From Rhodoferax sp. (GTDB lineage Bacteria; Pseudomonadota; Gammaproteobacteria; Burkholderiales; Burkholderiaceae_C): a stretch of 64,000 nt of DNA. The notes below the pieces were generated by a model. It was not told the origin of the DNA, did not search any database, and was given only the letters and a program-made list of their open reading frames with translations. Below, in pieces: positions 56,046 to 64,000 of this stretch. A program made the position numbers and the translations under genes. The stretch is from NCBI GenBank assembly GCA_019449595.1, contig JAGRPL010000005.1, forward strand, positions 1 through 64,000, in the 5' to 3' direction. The first letter of the stretch is position 1. Each line of letters begins with the position of its first letter.

Positions 56046-56966
56046 ATGGAAAACAAATCGCATGCTCTGGCCGCCGGAATCTTCCTGCTGCTCGTAAGTG
56101 CCCTGCTGGTGGCGCTGGCGGTCTGGCTGACGCGCGACAGCACCGAGTACCGCGTGTTTGAAATTTCCAGCCGCGAGGGCGTCACCGGCCTGCAGCCGCA
56201 GGCGGGGGTGCGTTACAAGGGCGTTCCGGTGGGGCGGGTGACGGCCATCGGACTGGATCCGGAGGTGAGCGGCCACGTGCTGGTGCGCATCGCGGTCACG
56301 GACAATGCGCCCATTACCCCGTCCACGTTTGCCTCGCTGGGCTTTCAGGGTGTGACGGGGCTGGCCTTCATCCAGCTCAACGACACCGGGGAATCCCGGG
56401 AGGTGCTGGCCAGCGACGCTGCGCACCCGGCCCGCATCCCCATGCGCCCCGGCATGTTCTCCCGCCTGTCGGACCAGGGCGCCAACCTGCTGACCCAGAT
56501 GGATGAAGCCAGCCAGCGGGTGAACCTGCTGCTGGCGGAGCAAAACCGCAAGGCGCTGATGGACGCCGTGGCCAACATGGGTCAGGCCGCCGCCAGCATC
56601 AACCAGCTCACCCAGCGGGCGGACCGGGTGCTGGTGGAGGATGCCAGTGAAACACTGAAGAGCATGAAGGCAACGTCCGAGCGGTTGAGCCAGAGCGCCG
56701 ATGCCGTGCGCACCTCGGCCGATGCGTTCAAGGGCATGTCGGCCCGCATGAACGCGCCCGGGGGCACCCTGGACAAGATTTCCCAGAGCACGGACACCCT
56801 GGTGCCGCGCCTGAACCGCGCCGCCGAGGAGACGGTGCGCACGGTGCGCCAGGTGGGCCGTGTGGCCGACACGGTCAGCGAGAACCCGCAGTCGCTGATA
56901 CTGGGCCGGGGTGCCGCGGCGCCCGGCCCGGGCGAAGCCGGCTTCGTGGCGCCGGGCAGCCGGTGA
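56046..56966 (+). CDS. MlaD/Mce-family substrate-binding protein
   Basis: A 306-residue protein with one N-terminal membrane helix (AAGIFLLLVSALLVALAVWL) and an MCE domain (residues about 38-120: VTGLQPQAGVRYKGVPVG, GVTGLAFIQLND). The remainder is a long helical tail (TLKSMKATSERLSQSADAV), as in PqiB/YebT-like single-MCE proteins. It forms a periplasmic ring for lipid passage. Confidence 0.93.
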   Translation: MENKSHALAAGIFLLLVSALLVALAVWLTRDSTEYRVFEISSREGVTGLQPQAGVRYKGVPVGRVTAIGLDPEVSGHVLVRIAVTDNAPITPSTFASLGFQGVTGLAFIQLNDTGESREVLASDAAHPARIPMRPGMFSRLSDQGANLLTQMDEASQRVNLLLAEQNRKALMDAVANMGQAAASINQLTQRADRVLVEDASETLKSMKATSERLSQSADAVRTSADAFKGMSARMNAPGGTLDKISQSTDTLVPRLNRAAEETVRTVRQVGRVADTVSENPQSLILGRGAAAPGPGEAGFVAPGSR

Positions 56967-57017
56967 GCGACGGTGTCGGGTCGGGTGGCGGCAGCGGGCC
57001 GGTTTTTGTTTTGAAGG

Positions 57018-57085
57018 GTGCTATGAAAATAATAGCTATTTGCGCAGGTTTTGTAAGGGCTGCAGCCCTTTTTTCGGCTGTAACG
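57018..57085 (+). repeat. Interspersed TGCTAT/TAGCT repeat at the start of the lipoprotein gene
   Basis: GTGCTATGAAAATAATAGCT is followed by ATTTGCGCAGGTTTTGTAAG and a GGGCTGCAGCCC palindrome. It contains the ATG of the downstream gene and encodes most of its signal peptide. Confidence 0.65.
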
Positions 57086-57682
57086 CTCGGCTTGACGGCA
57101 TGTTCGTCGCTGCAACCCGCGGCGCGGCCGGTGGTGTACGACTTTGGTCCGGGCGCACTGGCGCCGGTGGTGGCCAGCCGGCAGGCCAATCTGCCAGCGC
57201 TGGTGCTGGCCGATGTGGAGGCGCCCGGTGCGCTGGACGGCACGGCCGTGCTGTACCGCCTGGCCTACAGCGATACGCAGCAGCTGCGCCCCTATGCCCT
57301 GGCCCGCTGGAGCATGCCGCCGGCCCAGTTGCTGCGCCAGCGCATGCGCGAGCAGCTGGGGCAGCGCCGCACGGTGCTCAACCCGGTGCAGGGGGTATCG
57401 GCACCGGGCAACGTGATGACGCTGCACGTGGAGCTCGAAGAGTTCAGCCAGCTGTTTGAAGCGGCCGACCGCAGCAGCGGCCTGGTGCGCCTGCGCGCCA
57501 CGCTGGGCGAGGACAGCGCCGGCGGCGAACAGCTGGTGGCCCAGCGCAGCTTCGTGGTGCAGCGGCCCAGCGCCAGCGCCGATGCGGCGGGTGGGGTGCG
57601 GGCCCTGACCGTGGCCACCGATGCCATCCTCCAGGAACTGGAACAGTGGGTGCAGCAGGTGGAAGCCGCGCCCAAAAAATAA
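57023..57682 (+). CDS. PqiC-like ABC transport auxiliary lipoprotein
   Basis: A 219-residue protein. The signal peptide MKIIAICAGFVRAAALFSAV ends at the lipobox LTAC-SS, so it is an outer-membrane or periplasmic lipoprotein. The mature part has the ABC_trans_aux pattern (YDFGP, LVLADVEAPGALDGTAVLYRL, SMPPAQLLRQRMREQL). It likely receives lipid from the MlaD ring. The ATG lies in an interspersed repeat; an in-frame GTG at 56963, overlapping the mlaD stop, is the alternative start but would put a long leader before the signal peptide. Confidence 0.88.
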   Translation: MKIIAICAGFVRAAALFSAVTLGLTACSSLQPAARPVVYDFGPGALAPVVASRQANLPALVLADVEAPGALDGTAVLYRLAYSDTQQLRPYALARWSMPPAQLLRQRMREQLGQRRTVLNPVQGVSAPGNVMTLHVELEEFSQLFEAADRSSGLVRLRATLGEDSAGGEQLVAQRSFVVQRPSASADAAGGVRALTVATDAILQELEQWVQQVEAAPKK

Positions 57683-57700
57683 GCGCTCCGGCGGACGGCT

Positions 57701-58333
57701 TCAGTGCCCCAGTCCGGGGAACAGCTTGACCAGCCCGTCCGACATCACCTCCACCGCCAGCGCCGCCAGGATCAGGCCCATCAGTCGGGTCATCACGTTG
57801 ATGCCGGTCTTGCCCAGCACCCGGGCAATGGGGGCCGCCAGCGCAAAGCACAGGGCCGTGGCCAGAGCCACCACCACGCCGTAGCCCACCAGCGAGGTCA
57901 TCTGCCAGAAGGTCTTGGCCTTCTCGGCGTAAATCACCACGGTGGACATGGTGGCCGGGCCGGTGAGCAGGGGAATGGTCAGCGGCACCACGGCAATGCT
58001 GGCGCCGCGGGCGGCTTTCTCGGCGCCGTCTTCCAGCTCGTGCGAGGTGGTCTTGGCCTCGGCCGGCTGGGCGTTGAGCATGTTGAGGGAAGAGGTCAGT
58101 AGCAGCATGCCACCGCCGACTTGGAAACTCGCCAGCGAGATGCCAAAGAAATCGAGGATGTGCAAGCCGGCCAGCGCGCTGATGGCAATCACCACGAAGC
58201 AGCTGAAGGCCGAAATCAGGATGGTGCGCCGGCGTTGCTCGCGCGAGAACCCCTCGGTGTAGTGGATGAAGAAGGGCACGATGGCCATCGGGTTCACGAT
58301 GGCCAGCAGGGTGACGAGGGGTTTGAATTCCAT
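57701..58333 (-). CDS. MarC-family integral membrane protein
   Basis: A 210-residue protein starting MEFKPLVTLLAIVNPMAIVP, with about six helices. The segment VPLTIPLLTGPATMSTVVIY and the C-terminal LMGLILAALAVEVMSDGL are MarC-typical. Function is unknown; the marC gene name does not imply antibiotic resistance. It is 14 bases downstream of the SDR gene and probably co-transcribed with it. Confidence 0.92.
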   Translation of the reverse strand: MEFKPLVTLLAIVNPMAIVPFFIHYTEGFSREQRRRTILISAFSCFVVIAISALAGLHILDFFGISLASFQVGGGMLLLTSSLNMLNAQPAEAKTTSHELEDGAEKAARGASIAVVPLTIPLLTGPATMSTVVIYAEKAKTFWQMTSLVGYGVVVALATALCFALAAPIARVLGKTGINVMTRLMGLILAALAVEVMSDGLVKLFPGLGH

Positions 58334-58347
58334 GGTGTGGGGTTCGG

Positions 58348-59094
58348 TTAGCGGCCGCCGCTCACGTCCACCACAGCGCCGGTGGTGTAGCTGGCGGCGT
58401 CGGACATCAGCCACAGGATGGCCTGGGCCACTTCCAGCGCGGTGCCGGCGCGCTGCAGGGGCACCTGGGGCGCCATCTGGTGCGCGCGGTCGGGCTGGCC
58501 GCCGCTGGCGTGGATCTCGGTGGCAATGATGCCGGGGCGCACGGCGTTCACGCGGATGCCCTCGGTGGCCACTTCGCGGGCCAGCCCCAGAGTGAAGGTG
58601 TCGACGGCGCCCTTGGACGCGGCGTAGTCCACATACTGGCCGGCGCCGCCCGTGCGCGCGGCCGCGCTGGACAGGTTGACGATGCTGCCGCCGGCGCCGC
58701 CGTGGCGTGTGCTCATGCGTTTGATGGCCTCACGCGCGCAGACAAAGGAGCCCAGGACGTTGGTGGCGAACATGCGCTGCAGCCGCTCCACCGTCATGGC
58801 GTCCACGCGGCAGGCCACGTCCACCACGCCGGCGTTGTTGACCAGGCAGGACAGTGTGCCCAGCTTGGCGTCGACCTTGTCGAACATGGCCAGCACCTGC
58901 GATTCGATCGCCACGTCGGCCTGCACCGTGATGGCCGTGCCGCCACCGGCGCGAATCTGGCGCACCACCTCGTCGGCGGCGAGCGAGTTGTGGGTGTAGT
59001 TCACGGCCACGGCATAGCCGTGCTGCGCGGCCAGCAGCGCGGTGGCCGCGCCAATGCCGCGTGAGCCGCCGGTAATCAGGACGATGGGGTTCAT
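58348..59094 (-). CDS. SDR-family oxidoreductase
   Basis: A 248-residue protein. The NAD(P) site is ITGGSRGIGAATA, the NNAG motif is LVNNAGVVD, and the catalytic Ser, Tyr and Lys are in NLSSAAARTGGAGQYVDYAASKGA. The C-terminal PGIIATEIHASGG and GAVVDVSGG are typical of FabG-like enzymes. Substrate unknown. Confidence 0.93.
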   Translation of the reverse strand: MNPIVLITGGSRGIGAATALLAAQHGYAVAVNYTHNSLAADEVVRQIRAGGGTAITVQADVAIESQVLAMFDKVDAKLGTLSCLVNNAGVVDVACRVDAMTVERLQRMFATNVLGSFVCAREAIKRMSTRHGGAGGSIVNLSSAAARTGGAGQYVDYAASKGAVDTFTLGLAREVATEGIRVNAVRPGIIATEIHASGGQPDRAHQMAPQVPLQRAGTALEVAQAILWLMSDAASYTTGAVVDVSGGR

Positions 59095-59137
59095 GCAGCA
59101 ACGATACACCAAGGGTGCCCGGTGCTGCGCCGCGGGT

Positions 59138-60025
59138 TCATGCCGGCGGCGGCGGCCGCTCCGGGGGCAGCGGCACGAAATCGGTCTCGCCCGCAACGGG
59201 GGCGAAGGTCTGTGCCGCCCAGCGCGCCTTGGCGTCGGCGATGCGCTCGCGCTGGCTGGAGACGAAGTTCCACCACAGGAAGCGGGGGGCATCCAGCGCA
59301 CTGCCGCCGAACAGCACACAGCGTGCGCCCGCGTCGCCGGCTTCCAGCAGCACGGGGGCGCCCGGGTCAAACACCAGCAGGTGCCCGGCCGTGCAGGTCT
59401 GCCCGCCGTCTTCGGTGCGCACGGTGCCTTCCACCACGTAGGCGGCGCGTTCGGCATGGCGGTCTTCCAGCTCCAGGTGGGCGCCGGGTGCCAGGTGCAC
59501 GTCCAGCAGGAACAGCGGCGAGGGGGCTCGCACCGGCGAGCGCAGGCCGTAGGCGCTGCCGGCCACCAGGCGCAGGCGGGCGCCGCCGAGCCGGGTTTGC
59601 GGCAATGCGCTGGCGTCGTGGTGGGAAAAGGATGGGTCGCAGGCCTCCTGTTCGACGGGCAGCGCCACCCAGAACTGCAGGCCCCACAGGCGCGAGCCGG
59701 TGGCCCGCAACTCCGGGGGGGTGCGCTCGGAGTGCACAATGCCGCGCCCGGCCGTCATCCAGTTGACGTCGCCCGGGCGGATGGGAACGACGGTGCCCAG
59801 GCTGTCGCGGTGCAGGATCTCGCCCTCGAAGAGGTAGGTGACGGTGGCCAGGCCGATGTGCGGGTGGGGCCGCACATCCAGCCCGTGACCCGGCTCGAAC
59901 TGGGCCGGACCCATCTCGTCGAGAAACACAAAAGGGCCGACCGCGCGCTGCATCGCCGCCGGCAGGGCCCGGCGCACCATGAAGCCGTCGCCAAGGTCCG
60001 ACGGTCTGGGAATGATGGTGTGCAT
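59138..60025 (-). CDS. Pirin family protein
   Basis: A 295-residue bicupin starting MHTIIPRPSDLGDGFMVRRA. The metal-binding histidines lie in PHPHIGLATVTYLFEGEILH, and GDVNWMTAGRGIVHSERTP completes the N-terminal cupin. Pirins are metal-dependent, with quercetinase activity in some members. It lies 40 bases downstream of wrbA on the same strand, a redox or quinone-related pairing. Confidence 0.93.
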   Translation of the reverse strand: MHTIIPRPSDLGDGFMVRRALPAAMQRAVGPFVFLDEMGPAQFEPGHGLDVRPHPHIGLATVTYLFEGEILHRDSLGTVVPIRPGDVNWMTAGRGIVHSERTPPELRATGSRLWGLQFWVALPVEQEACDPSFSHHDASALPQTRLGGARLRLVAGSAYGLRSPVRAPSPLFLLDVHLAPGAHLELEDRHAERAAYVVEGTVRTEDGGQTCTAGHLLVFDPGAPVLLEAGDAGARCVLFGGSALDAPRFLWWNFVSSQRERIADAKARWAAQTFAPVAGETDFVPLPPERPPPPA

Positions 60026-60065
60026 GGAAACCTCCTGGAAAGCGCCACCGCCGGTGGCCGATGCC

Positions 60066-60668
60066 TCAGTTGCCGAACAGCTTGTTGGCCGTGGCGCCTA
60101 TGAGCTGGCCCTGGTGGCGCGCACCATCCAGGTCGATAGCACTGGGCTGGCGCTGGCCTTGTCCGCCGGCAATGGTGGTGGCGCCGTAGGGGCTGCCGCC
60201 CACGATTTCGTCCAGTGACATCTGGCCGGCGTGGCTATAGGGCAGGCCGACGATGGTCATGCCGAAGTGCAGCAGGTTGGCGATGATGGAAAACAGGGTG
60301 GCTTCCTGACCGCCGTGCTGGGTGGCGGTGGAGGTGAAGGCACCGCCCACCTTGCCATTGAGGGCGCCACGGGCCCACAGACCGCCGGCCTGGTCGAGAA
60401 AGGCCGCCATCTGCCCGGGCATGCGGCCGAAACGGGTGGGGCAGCCGACGACGATGGCGTCGTAGTGCTCCAGTTCGGCAACGGTGGCAACGGGGGGCGC
60501 CTGGTCGAGCTTGAAATGCGCGGTCTTGGCAATGTCCGCCGGGACGGTCTCGGGCACGCGCTTGACGGTGACGGTCGCGCCCGCGGCGCGTGCGCCTTCG
60601 GCGACGGCCTGGGCCATGGTTTCAATGTGGCCGTAGGTGGAATAGTAGAGCACGAGGACTTTGGACAT
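60066..60668 (-). CDS. wrbA: NAD(P)H:quinone oxidoreductase WrbA
   Basis: A 200-residue flavodoxin-like protein starting [20 protein letters not shown], the WrbA FMN-binding signature. [17 protein letters not shown] and [14 protein letters not shown] are active-site loops. It reduces quinones by two electrons as a tetramer. The 120 bases upstream, up to the CorA gene, hold no recognisable feature. Confidence 0.95.
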   Translation of the reverse strand: MSKVLVLYYSTYGHIETMAQAVAEGARAAGATVTVKRVPETVPADIAKTAHFKLDQAPPVATVAELEHYDAIVVGCPTRFGRMPGQMAAFLDQAGGLWARGALNGKVGGAFTSTATQHGGQEATLFSIIANLLHFGMTIVGLPYSHAGQMSLDEIVGGSPYGATTIAGGQGQRQPSAIDLDGARHQGQLIGATANKLFGN

Positions 60669-60788
60669 GGCGTTCTCCAGACAGGGTTGAAGGAAATGTC
60701 AGCGGGTCACTGCGGCCTGGGGGCGCCCAGTCACCTGATCCGCATCGTATGCCTGTCGGGCCTGCGTGAACAGGGGGCATGGCCGGGT

Positions 60789-61907
60789 TCAGCGGCCGCT
60801 GCGTGCCAGGTAGCGCTTGCGCCAGAACAGCACCACCAGGCCGATGGCGATGGCCACCATGAACCCGATCGCCAGCCACAGGCCGCTTTGCTGGTGGATC
60901 AGCGGCAGGGCATCGAAGTTCATGCCAAAGAAACCGGTGATCAGGTTGAGCGGCAGGAAGATGGCCGTCAGCACGGTGAGCGTGCGCATGATGTCGTTGG
61001 TGCGGCTGCCCTGCACGCTGAAGTGCATCTGTACCGCCGTCTCGGCGCTCTGTTCCAGGCGGCGCACATGGTGCACCACGCGTTCGATGTGCTCCAGCAC
61101 GTCGCGCGAACGCACCTGCAGCAGGTCGCGCTCGCGCTGGCCGGCCGGGGTGGTGGCGTCCGGCCAGGTCTTGACGGCCTCAATCCAGTCCTGGATCGCC
61201 GCGCGCTGGTCTTCGCAGATTTCGTCCAGGTTGTGCAGCGAGAGCCGCGCATCCAGCAGGGCGGCCCAGTTGTTGAAGCGGGTCTTGGGGTTGAGCAGCT
61301 CGGCCTGCCAGTGGTCCAGCTGGTGCGTCAGCTCGCGGCGCAGCTCGAGGAAACCGTCGACCATCTGGTTGATCACGCGCAGCATCAGGTCGGCCGGGCT
61401 CAGCGGCAGGCGCGCACCGGCGGCACGGGACTCCGCGCTGGCCGCCTGCAGCAGCTTGGCCGCGTAGGTGTCGCGCACGGCGCAGTCGCTGGGGTGGACG
61501 GTGAGCAGCACGCGGTCAAAGAGGGCAAAGCCGACCGGGCTGGTGTCGATGCGGCGCAGGATGGGCGGGCCGCCGCGCGGCGGCACGCGCAGCGGTGGGT
61601 GCGGGGGCCGGGCTTCGGTGGGGCTGTGGCCGGCCGCCAGCCGCCGGAATACCAGCAGGTCGTACTGCGAGGTGTAGTCGTAGTGCGAGGGCAGCTGGGC
61701 GTTGAGCAGGTCGGAGATGTGCAGGTCCACCAATTGCACGCCGCACAGCTTCTGCAGCATGGCCTGGATCGGGGCCACCCCGCGTTCAAACGCCTGGCGG
61801 GAACAGGACAGCCATATGTAGCCCTGGGTCGGGAGCGCGAGCTGGGCCAGATCCTCCAGCGCCGGGCTTTCGGTCACGCTGCTGTGCTGGATGTGGAAGA
61901 TGCGCAT
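60789..61907 (-). CDS. CorA/ZntB-family divalent cation transporter
   Basis: A 372-residue protein from ATG 61907 (MRIFHIQHSSVTESPALEDL). A long helical cytoplasmic domain precedes two C-terminal helices; the first ends in the selectivity motif GMN (LITGFFGMNFDALPL), followed by WLAIGFMVAIAIGLVVLFW and a basic tail. It transports Mg2+, Co2+ or Zn2+. Its N-terminal loop has a Pro/Arg-rich insert at about residues 105-120 that is unusual for CorA. Confidence 0.9.
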   Translation of the reverse strand: MRIFHIQHSSVTESPALEDLAQLALPTQGYIWLSCSRQAFERGVAPIQAMLQKLCGVQLVDLHISDLLNAQLPSHYDYTSQYDLLVFRRLAAGHSPTEARPPHPPLRVPPRGGPPILRRIDTSPVGFALFDRVLLTVHPSDCAVRDTYAAKLLQAASAESRAAGARLPLSPADLMLRVINQMVDGFLELRRELTHQLDHWQAELLNPKTRFNNWAALLDARLSLHNLDEICEDQRAAIQDWIEAVKTWPDATTPAGQRERDLLQVRSRDVLEHIERVVHHVRRLEQSAETAVQMHFSVQGSRTNDIMRTLTVLTAIFLPLNLITGFFGMNFDALPLIHQQSGLWLAIGFMVAIAIGLVVLFWRKRYLARSGR

Positions 61908-61941
61908 GGCGGCCTGGGTGGGATGGGGTGGGTCTGTTTTG

Positions 61942-61971
61942 GCAGCAAATACGGCCATGGAGGCCGTATTT

Positions 61972-61976
<5 letters not shown>
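61942..61976. repeat. Perfect 15-base inverted repeat between hemB and corA
   Basis: GCAGCAAATACGGCC (61942-61956) and GGCCGTATTTGCTGC (61962-61976) are exact complements around ATGGA. No T-run follows on either side, so factor-independent termination is uncertain; it may be part of the adjoining interspersed repeat. Confidence 0.7.
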
Positions 61977-63129
<1,153 letters not shown>

Positions 63130-63130
63130 C

Positions 63131-63234
63131 GGCCCCGGGTAGCTTGCTACCTCCCGCTTTTCCTCCCTGAGCGGGGCCTTGATGTGTGACAGCAAATAGG
63201 CTTACCACCCCAGCCCTGTGCTGGGGTTTTTTTT
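63131..63234 (+). ncRNA. Small RNA or terminated leader upstream of the HemJ-like gene
   Basis: About 100 bases lie between a good promoter and a strong intrinsic terminator (CCCCAGC-CCTGT-GCTGGGG plus eight T, 63208-63234). GGTAGC-TT-GCTACC forms a first hairpin; GGCCCCG (63131-63137) can pair with CGGGGCC (63172-63178) around it. The single-stranded part contains two pyrimidine-rich CTCCC/CCTCCC motifs (TACCTCCC, TTTTCCTCCCTGA) that could pair with Shine-Dalgarno sequences. No open frame is seen. It is either a free sRNA or an attenuator for the gene at 63284. I cannot name an Rfam family. Confidence 0.65.
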
Positions 63235-63283
63235 GCCCCGGGCAAACCGGTGGGGTCGCGTGGGTCCGACTACACTCACAGCC

Positions 63284-63712
63284 ATGCTCTGGGTCAAATC
63301 CTTCCATATCGTTTTCGTTGCCAGCTGGTTCGCGGGCCTGTTCTACCTGCCCCGCATCTTTGTGAACCTGGCCATGGTGCCGGCCGACTCCGACGCCGAG
63401 CGCGCGCGTCTGCTGCTGATGGCGCGCAAGCTCATGCGTTTCACCACGATGCTGGCCGTGCCCGCCGTAGGTCTGGGCCTGTGGTTGTGGCTGGGGTACG
63501 GCATCGGGCGCGGGGCCGGCAACGGCTGGCTCCACGCCAAACTGGGCGTGGTGCTGCTGGTGCTGGGCTACCACCATGCCTGCGGCGTGATGCTCAAGCG
63601 GTTCGAGGCCCAGGCTGTGGCGCGCAGCCATGTGTGGTTCCGCTGGTTCAATGAAATTCCGGTGATCCTGCTGGCGGTGGCCGTCGTTCTGGTGGTGGTC
63701 AAGCCCTTCTAA
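63284..63712 (+). CDS. CopD-family/HemJ-like membrane protein
   Basis: A 142-residue protein starting MLWVKSFHIVFVASWFAGLF, with four membrane helices. WFAGLFYLPRIFV, GNGWLHAKLGVVLLVLGYHH and the C-terminal FNEIPVILLAVAVVLVVVKPF match the HemJ (protoporphyrinogen oxidase) pattern, including the first-helix His and the HAKLG lysine. Automatic annotation often calls it CopD. Vicinity to hemB supports a heme role. The gene follows the small RNA terminator by 49 bases. Confidence 0.8.
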   Translation: MLWVKSFHIVFVASWFAGLFYLPRIFVNLAMVPADSDAERARLLLMARKLMRFTTMLAVPAVGLGLWLWLGYGIGRGAGNGWLHAKLGVVLLVLGYHHACGVMLKRFEAQAVARSHVWFRWFNEIPVILLAVAVVLVVVKPF

Positions 63713-63722
63713 GGGAGCTGGC

Positions 63723-64000
63723 ATGCACAAGACGGCAGCCTGGCCCCTCACGCTGTTGTATGTCGGCCTGATCCTGTACGCCAGCCTGTATCCGTTTGCC
63801 GATTGGCGCGACCAGGGCATAGCCCCCTGGACGTTCCTGAGCGCGCCACTGCCGCGTTACTGGACCGGGTTTGATGTCACCATCAACGTGCTGGGCTACA
63901 TTCCGCTGGGCGGGCTGTTGACCTTGAGCGCCCTGCGCACCGGGCGGATGCGGCATGCCGTGCTGGGGGCCGTCCTGCTGAGCGGTCTGCTAGCGTTTTC
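63723..64000 (+). CDS. VanZ-family protein, N-terminal part (cut by window end)
   Basis: The frame opens with ATG 63723 eleven bases after the previous stop and is still open at 64000 (92 codons). It begins MHKTAAWPLTLLYVGLILYA and shows SLYPFADWRDQG and FDVTINVLGYIPLGGLL, features of VanZ-like membrane proteins. At least two helices are visible. Function is unknown. Confidence 0.75.
   Translation, partial: MHKTAAWPLTLLYVGLILYASLYPFADWRDQGIAPWTFLSAPLPRYWTGFDVTINVLGYIPLGGLLTLSALRTGRMRHAVLGAVLLSGLLAF

Overview
The window looks like chromosome of a Comamonadaceae-type betaproteobacterium (Rhodoferax, Acidovorax, Polaromonas or Hydrogenophaga relatives). This rests on GC-rich coding sequence with a strong third-position bias, the gatCAB/mreBCD-mrdA neighbourhood, PII-AmtB next to a YifB/ComM gene, a CpxRA-type pair, and a short AT-rich interspersed repeat (TGCTAY ... 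TAGCT ... CGCA) that I associate from memory with this family. No rRNA, tRNA or CRISPR array was seen.

Bases 1 to about 6,955 are accessory DNA with visibly lower GC than the rest. They hold the end of an IS3-family element, a GHKL ATPase paired with a STAS-like/winged-helix protein, a bacterial ubiquitin-like operon (Multi_ubiq-type Ubl, ThiF/E1-like adenylyltransferase with an N-terminal extension, Cys-rich DUF6527-type protein, and an unrecognised 418-residue protein), a decayed IS256-type transposase, and a divergent pair of an unknown gene and an XRE regulator. The island abuts a yifB/comM gene cut at its Walker B motif (LFLDE), so comM appears to be the integration target. The other comM half is not in the window.

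From 7 to 26.7 kb the backbone carries glnK-amtB with a sigma-54-like promoter; an aldose epimerase, an SMP-30 lactonase and glcEF; three related membrane sensor genes of c-di-GMP signalling, one of which has lost its GGDEF domain; glutathione peroxidase; lplT with an EamA exporter; then alr, a degenerate HD-domain gene, radA, ilvE, a zinc-finger protein and waaF. LexA-type boxes lie in front of both comM and radA.

From 26.7 to 46.5 kb there is a large dCache/PAS/GGDEF gene preceded by a structured leader that ends in an intrinsic terminator (a possible c-di-GMP-I-like riboswitch), a CpxRA-like two-component pair with a perfect GTAAA-N5-GTAAA box, ampG, an M48 protease, rarD, xthA/pyrE, gatCAB, mreBCD and mrdA.

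From 46.5 to 64 kb there are a GMC oxidoreductase, a Na+/H+ antiporter-like protein, a P-type cation ATPase, an enoyl-CoA hydratase, an Mce/Mla-type lipid transport operon (STAS-permease, ATPase, MlaD, PqiC-like lipoprotein), MarC, SDR, pirin, WrbA, CorA/ZntB, hemB, a strong small-RNA or leader candidate, a HemJ/CopD-like membrane protein and the start of a VanZ-family gene.
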